DNA from: Mucilaginibacter sp. KACC 22773
GTDB lineage: Bacteria > Bacteroidota > Bacteroidia > Sphingobacteriales > Sphingobacteriaceae
Length of the DNA stretch: 64,000 nucleotides
Assembly: GCF_028736215.1 (NCBI RefSeq)
Contig: NZ_CP117883.1
Location: forward strand, 5,270,001-5,334,000
Direction: 5' to 3'
The translations under genes were made by a program, and so were the position numbers. The notes beneath the pieces were generated by a model, which saw only the letters and a list, made by a program, of their open reading frames with translations, was not told the origin of the DNA and searched no databases. Of this stretch, positions 60,620 through 64,000 are shown one piece after another. Every line of letters begins with the position of its first letter. The stretch's first letter is position 1.

Positions 60620-61456
60620 TTATCTCGTAGTTGTACTAATTGGCAATTTTCGTCTTGACCATTCGCTCCACGACCCTACGTATAATTGCGGCCCGGTAAT
60701 GCCGGCATACTCCATACCCAGCAAGGTATGGCAAGCCGTAACCCCTGATCCACAGTGCACTATGATATCCTGATGAGCAACATCACCTATAGCGTCATCA
60801 TAAATTTTGCGCAATGAATCAACGTCAAGATATTTACCGTCGGCACCCAGGTTAGTAACATAAGGCAGGTTAAATGCGCCTGGTATATGGCCGGCAATCA
60901 AATCTAAAGGCTCGGTTTGGCCTAAATAACGCGGCGTTTCGCGCACATCTATCACAATCCGGTTTGCATCATGGGCGGCAATGGCCACTTCGCCAATGGC
61001 CACGGTGCCGGTGTAGGCTGCAGGTACCGGGTAGGTATCAACCGGGGTTGGGGTATATTCTTCAGTGCTTAATTCAATGCCGGCATCTTTGGCAGCCTGC
61101 AGGCCTCCGTTCAATACCTGTACATTGTTATGACCAATTGCCTTTAGCATCCACCAAAAGCGGGCACCGCCAAAAGCTGCAGATTTATCGTCGTAAACCA
61201 CCACATGGCTTTTTGGTGTAATACCCAAACGGCCCAAAAGGGCGGCAAAATTTTCAATTGGAGGTAAAGGGTGGCGTCCGCCTTCCGAGGCATCGGTAAC
61301 GTGGGCTGCTAAATCGCGGTCCAGGTCAACATACGCAGCGTTTTTAAGATGGCCGGCAAGGTAGCGGTCATGGGTATCTTTACCGGCGCGGGCGTCGATA
61401 AGTATAGTGTTCGGGCCGGCAAGGGCCGGATCGTTAATTTCAATTAGTGGCGACAT
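60620..61456 (-). CDS. Thiosulfate/3-mercaptopyruvate sulfurtransferase
   Basis: 278 residues from the ATG at 61456 (MSPLIEINDPALAGPNTILIDARAG). Two rhodanese domains: N-terminal DARAGKDTHDRYLAGHLKNAAYVDLDRDL, with its Asp in place of the catalytic Cys, and C-terminal with the active-site loop VHCGSGVTACHT (Cys followed by G-S-G-V-T, as in MST/TST). It transfers sulfur from thiosulfate or mercaptopyruvate to an acceptor. Cytoplasmic. A possible sulfur-metabolism link exists to the Cys-rich leader near 63.9 kb, though that is 2.4 kb away. Confidence 0.92.
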   Translation of the reverse strand: MSPLIEINDPALAGPNTILIDARAGKDTHDRYLAGHLKNAAYVDLDRDLAAHVTDASEGGRHPLPPIENFAALLGRLGITPKSHVVVYDDKSAAFGGARFWWMLKAIGHNNVQVLNGGLQAAKDAGIELSTEEYTPTPVDTYPVPAAYTGTVAIGEVAIAAHDANRIVIDVRETPRYLGQTEPLDLIAGHIPGAFNLPYVTNLGADGKYLDVDSLRKIYDDAIGDVAHQDIIVHCGSGVTACHTLLGMEYAGITGPQLYVGSWSEWSRRKLPISTTTR

Positions 61457-61518
61457 AGTTTGTTCGGTCTTGTAGTAAAAGACCAAATATAAATACCACG
61501 CCCTTTACTTCAAGGCTT

Positions 61519-61992
61519 TTACTGCACTATTTTATTGGCGCAGTACGAGCTTGCAAAAGCTTCGGGTTTGGCTTTAAATACAAAACCCATGCTCAAAATG
61601 TACCCCATTGCTTCGTGCAGCGCGGCATTTGATTTAAACATTGGGTTGGTGTTAATGTCGGCATGTACTTCCAGTTCCACATCATATAGGTCAAGCAAAT
61701 CGCAAAGTTTGTAGGCTATGTCAATTGATTTTTGTACTTCGCTCAGCATCCTTTCCTTAATGGTCATTTTTTGCGAGGTACGTTCCTGGTGGATAAACAT
61801 AAAGGCGCCACGTTTCTCGCGCAGAAACACGATAACTGTGGCAAAATCAGTTACACTGCCTTTTACCTGCGAATCTGTTCCGATACATACTTTGAGCTTG
61901 TTGCCGAGGGCGGCTTCGCGTTCAATCGCCTTTTCAACCTCCTCCATAATGGGTGTTTGGATCACCTCTCCACTAAATTTTCTCCAGGTCAT
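61519..61992 (-). CDS. RNase H-like YkuK/DUF458 family protein
   Basis: 157 residues. KVCIGTDSQVKGSVTDFATVIVFL gives the D-x-Q pattern of the first acidic residue of the RNase H fold, ELEVHADINTNPMFKSNAALHEAMGYI the later acidic residues. This is the DUF458/YkuK family, of unknown function. The gene precedes the sulfurtransferase by 62 bases on the same strand. Confidence 0.85.
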   Translation of the reverse strand: MTWRKFSGEVIQTPIMEEVEKAIEREAALGNKLKVCIGTDSQVKGSVTDFATVIVFLREKRGAFMFIHQERTSQKMTIKERMLSEVQKSIDIAYKLCDLLDLYDVELEVHADINTNPMFKSNAALHEAMGYILSMGFVFKAKPEAFASSYCANKIVQ

Positions 61993-62104
61993 AAAAATTG
62001 TTTTTAGTAAATTTTAGCCGACCCATTTTATAGGTCTATAAAAATAAGCGATAACGTTTCATATAAACGTAAAGATGGTGTGATTTATTTGTTAACATTT
62101 AGCT

Positions 62105-62301
62105 GAATATCAACACAATTGAAGAGAATTTGAAAATTTGAGGATTTGAAAATTTGAAAATGTAATACGGGAATGGTTTTAATTTGAAGATTTTAAACCG
62201 CACAGCCTACACCCAATAAATATTACATCGGGCACAATTTGAAATATGCACATCTCAACCCCTGCATTTTCAAATCCTCAAATTTTCAAATCTTCAAATT
62301 A
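62105..62301. repeat. Word-repeat dyad (aatttgaa words)
   Basis: Left: gaatttgaaaatttgaggatttgaaaatttgaaaatg. Right: cattttcaaatcctcaaattttcaaatcttcaaatt. Centre contains a second word set. The spacer 61993-62298 has no gene. Confidence 0.8.
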
Positions 62302-63033
62302 AGAAGATAGCGCGGCCCTGATCTGGTTCTCGGCTTCCAGTACCACTTCCTCTATCGGGCGGCCGGCTGGTTCAATGGGGGTAAGTACTTCCCACTTCAT
62401 GGGCGTAAATGTATTCAGGGGGTACTGGCCATAGCGGATCATTTTCCAGGAATCCTTAATGGCTACGGGCACCAATAACGCCTCGGGGCACTTTTTCAGT
62501 ATCGTGGCTATGCCTCCCACCTGGAAGGTTTTTATTGTTCCGTCTGTTGAGCGCGTCCCTTCAGGAAATATCACGGCCGACCATTTATTTTCCTTCATCC
62601 GCACACCAAGCTTCATAATTTCGGTGATGGATTGACGCTGATCTTTACGATCTATATTGGCGCCGCCGCCATGCCTCAGATTATAGGATATGGAGGGGAT
62701 ATTTTTGGTAAGTTCAATTTTAGAAATAAACTTGGCGTGGTATTTACGCAGGTACCATATCATAGGTGGTATATCAAGCAAGCCCTGATGGTTAGCCAAA
62801 AATATAATGGGACGGCCAACCGGCAGGTTTTGGTTATTGATAAAAGTTACCGTATTACCCAGTAAGTAAACCGACCGCAACAAAAACAGGTTCAGGATAT
62901 CAACCGATTTTTTGTGCGCCGAATAGCCAAAAAAACGAAAACACACCCATTGAATAGGCTGAAATATAACCAGTATCAATAAAAATACTCCCGTTGCCAC
63001 GGGGGTAAGAAAATAGCCTAAAAACTTTTTCAT
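62299..63033 (-). CDS. plsC: 1-acyl-sn-glycerol-3-phosphate acyltransferase
   Basis: 244 residues with an N-terminal membrane segment (FLTPVATGVFLLILVIF). Motif I NHQGLLD (H-x4-D), motif III FPEGTRSTDG and motif IV VPVAIKD give the LPLAT domain of PlsC, which acylates lysophosphatidate to phosphatidate in the inner membrane. Alternatively an ornithine-lipid or lyso-lipid acyltransferase. Ends inside the word-repeat dyad. Neighbouring NUDIX gene is 39 bases upstream. Confidence 0.9.
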   Translation of the reverse strand: MKKFLGYFLTPVATGVFLLILVIFQPIQWVCFRFFGYSAHKKSVDILNLFLLRSVYLLGNTVTFINNQNLPVGRPIIFLANHQGLLDIPPMIWYLRKYHAKFISKIELTKNIPSISYNLRHGGGANIDRKDQRQSITEIMKLGVRMKENKWSAVIFPEGTRSTDGTIKTFQVGGIATILKKCPEALLVPVAIKDSWKMIRYGQYPLNTFTPMKWEVLTPIEPAGRPIEEVVLEAENQIRAALSS

Positions 63034-63072
63034 CGACTGCCAAATTTAGGCATTTTTTGCAAACGTGCGGGG

Positions 63073-63633
63073 TTACAAAAGGTTTTCTGAAAGCAATAAT
63101 TGTACTTTAAGCACCGCAGCAACGGTCATGGCATCGGTAATCTGGCCGTTGCAAACCATTTTATACATTTGGGCGAAAGGGATTTTTTTGATGATGAGCT
63201 GCTCGGTATCTTCCGGTTCGGCTTCGTGTTGGGTAAGCTTACGCGCTAAGTATATAATACTCAGTTCATCACTCACCGAGTTACTTAAATGCAGCCGCAT
63301 TAACTCCGTCCAGTTACCAGCTTTCAGGCCGGTTTCCTCGAGAAGTTCGCGCTTGGCTGATTCGAGCGGATCAGTTCCTTCAGGGCCTCCCCCTTCCGGC
63401 ATTTCCCAGCTGTAGGCATTGACGGTAAAGCGGTACTGACCAACCAAATAGGTATTCAGTTCGTCGTCCAATGGCAAAACGCCTATAGCCAGGTTTTTGA
63501 AATGAACTTTGCCGTAGATGCCCGGGTTGCCGGATGGATTAATTACCTGGTACTCGGTAAGATTGATCCAGGGGTTATCGTAAACCGATTTCTCGGAGGT
63601 TATTTTCCAGGGGTTATCTTCAGGGTGATGCAT
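63073..63633 (-). CDS. NUDIX hydrolase, ADP-ribose pyrophosphatase-like
   Basis: 186 residues. Nudix box at about 80-102: GGGPEGTDPLESAKRELLEE then TGL, matching G-x5-E-x7-R-E-x2-E-E-x-G. The preceding VGQYRFTVNAYSWEMPEGGG is typical of ADP-ribose pyrophosphatases. It would hydrolyse ADP-ribose or a related nucleoside diphosphate. Same strand as plsC with a short gap, probably cotranscribed. Confidence 0.9.
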   Translation of the reverse strand: MHHPEDNPWKITSEKSVYDNPWINLTEYQVINPSGNPGIYGKVHFKNLAIGVLPLDDELNTYLVGQYRFTVNAYSWEMPEGGGPEGTDPLESAKRELLEETGLKAGNWTELMRLHLSNSVSDELSIIYLARKLTQHEAEPEDTEQLIIKKIPFAQMYKMVCNGQITDAMTVAAVLKVQLLLSENLL

Positions 63634-63654
63634 GGGCGGAAATTAGCATTTTGA

Positions 63655-63725
63655 TGGTAGAGTAGCAAATGGTGAATGGTGAGTTGTCAGTAGTGAGTTA
63701 TGAATGGTGAGTTTTGAATTTAAAA
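63655..63725. repeat. Word-repeat spacer (gtgaatggtgag words)
   Basis: tagagtagcaaatggtgaatggtgagttgtcagtagtgagttatgaatggtgagttttgaa: short words without an obvious complementary arm. Confidence 0.55.
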
Positions 63726-63818
63726 ACAGGCAGCTAATGAGTGGTAATTATCAAATTCATAAAAATTTAATTAATCACTATTAAAACCATAGACTTTATA
63801 GTAATTGAAAATAATTTA

Positions 63819-63826
63819 TATATTTG
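63819..63826 (+). promoter_or_regulatory. Promoter -7 element of the Cys-rich leader
   Basis: TATATTTG matches TAnnTTTG; TTTA at 63795-63798 with 20 bases between is a weak -33. Predicted start near 63833, about 12 bases before the leader ATG. Confidence 0.6.
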
Positions 63827-63844
63827 CGCTGTTAAACAACCGTA

Positions 63845-63931
63845 ATGAAGACTTTTTTACATCTCCATTCTTTACCCGCAATGCATGTACCTGCCGGTGC
63901 TGCGCGAATGTGTTGTACTTGTTGTTGCTAA
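63845..63931 (+). CDS. Cys-rich leader peptide, probable cysteine attenuator
   Basis: 28 codons: MKTFLHLHSLPAMHVPAGAA, then RMCCTCCC and a stop. Five of the last six codons are Cys (TGT TGT ACT TGT TGT TGC TAA). The peptide has no other sense, it begins right after a consensus -7 element, and the sequence downstream to the window end contains no long frame yet. This is the layout of a ribosome-sensing leader that stalls when Cys-tRNA is scarce and controls sulfur-assimilation genes downstream. The regulated genes are outside the window. Confidence 0.65.
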   Translation: MKTFLHLHSLPAMHVPAGAARMCCTCCC

Positions 63932-64000
63932 CAGGCACCCTCCCCAGTTAATACTCCTATTGATTATCAGGAATTACCGGATACTCCCAAAAAAGTATAA
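63932..64000 (+). other. Leader region beyond the Cys-rich ORF, cut by the window edge
   Basis: No convincing frame or terminator hairpin is complete within the 69 bases left. The next gene is not visible. Confidence 0.4.

Overview
The window looks like chromosomal DNA of a Bacteroidota bacterium, most likely family Sphingobacteriaceae and plausibly Mucilaginibacter (inference; the 16S was not searched). The grounds are promoters with the Bacteroidota -33/-7 pattern (TTTG, 19 bases, TAnnTTTG), few Shine-Dalgarno sequences, a type IX secretion type-B C-terminal domain, a CarboxypepD_reg-type TonB receptor, families such as DUF6263, DUF6702 and DUF6660 (recognised by eye), and a sphingolipid-type gene pair. 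Composition is even and I see no prophage, integrase, transposase or CRISPR array.

Layout. 0.2-3.3 kb: a fatty-acid hydroxylase/Aur1-like pair, a TPR-like secreted protein with a possible frameshift switch at an A9 run, and a tiny Arg/Val-repeat secreted protein. 3.9-10.1 kb: a complete rRNA operon on the minus strand (16S, tRNA-Ile, tRNA-Ala, 23S, 5S) driven by three tandem, identically spaced promoters. 10.2-18.4 kb: lipoprotein, ABC1/UbiB kinase, TetR regulator, thioredoxin, secreted esterase, a run of secreted proteins including a Pro-Pro-Pro-Ile-Pro-Thr repeat protein, and a divergent endonuclease V. 18.4-26.5 kb: sucB-sucA, DASH cryptochrome with a decayed DUF2256 remnant in front, e(P4)-like phosphatase and msrA. 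26.8-33.5 kb: a GT87-like/GT2/deacetylase trio that looks like a polyprenyl-phosphate-sugar route, and a large type IX cargo protein. 33.6-36.1 kb: lysR divergent from mdaB-ygiN, then a DoxX-like gene. 36.1-39.3 kb: a putative metal-handling operon (three small Cys-rich secreted proteins around a TonB receptor). 40.7 kb: an orphan protein with a possible CE-clan (Ulp/YopJ-like) catalytic triad. 42.5-47.6 kb: a frameshifted DUF2268-like protease gene lying between two copies of the 3' end of an M1 peptidase gene, the M1 peptidase itself, hupE and DUF6702. 48-56 kb: nucleotidase, DeoR, MFS, beta-lactamase-like hydrolase, ArsR-OYE and HxlR-azoR units, several with clear operators. 56-63.6 kb: hypothetical secreted proteins, SRPBCC, sulfurtransferase, YkuK, PlsC and NUDIX. 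The last 150 bases carry a 28-codon Cys-rich leader ORF, probably a cysteine attenuator for an operon beyond the edge.

The most unusual structure is intergenic. About a dozen spacers are built from short reiterated words (5-8 bases), with a different vocabulary at each locus but often a shared dyad architecture (words in one arm, their complements in the other). There are also several dispersed palindromic element families: TGTCATCCTGAG...CTCAGCATGACA, CTCTCC/GGAGAGG-type dyads, a roughly 170-base MITE-like hairpin, and a GCATTAGGCGCG family. Redox and stress regulation recurs (LysR-MdaB, ArsR-OYE, HxlR-AzoR, MsrA, thioredoxin), each regulator sitting beside its likely flavoenzyme target with a visible inverted-repeat operator.
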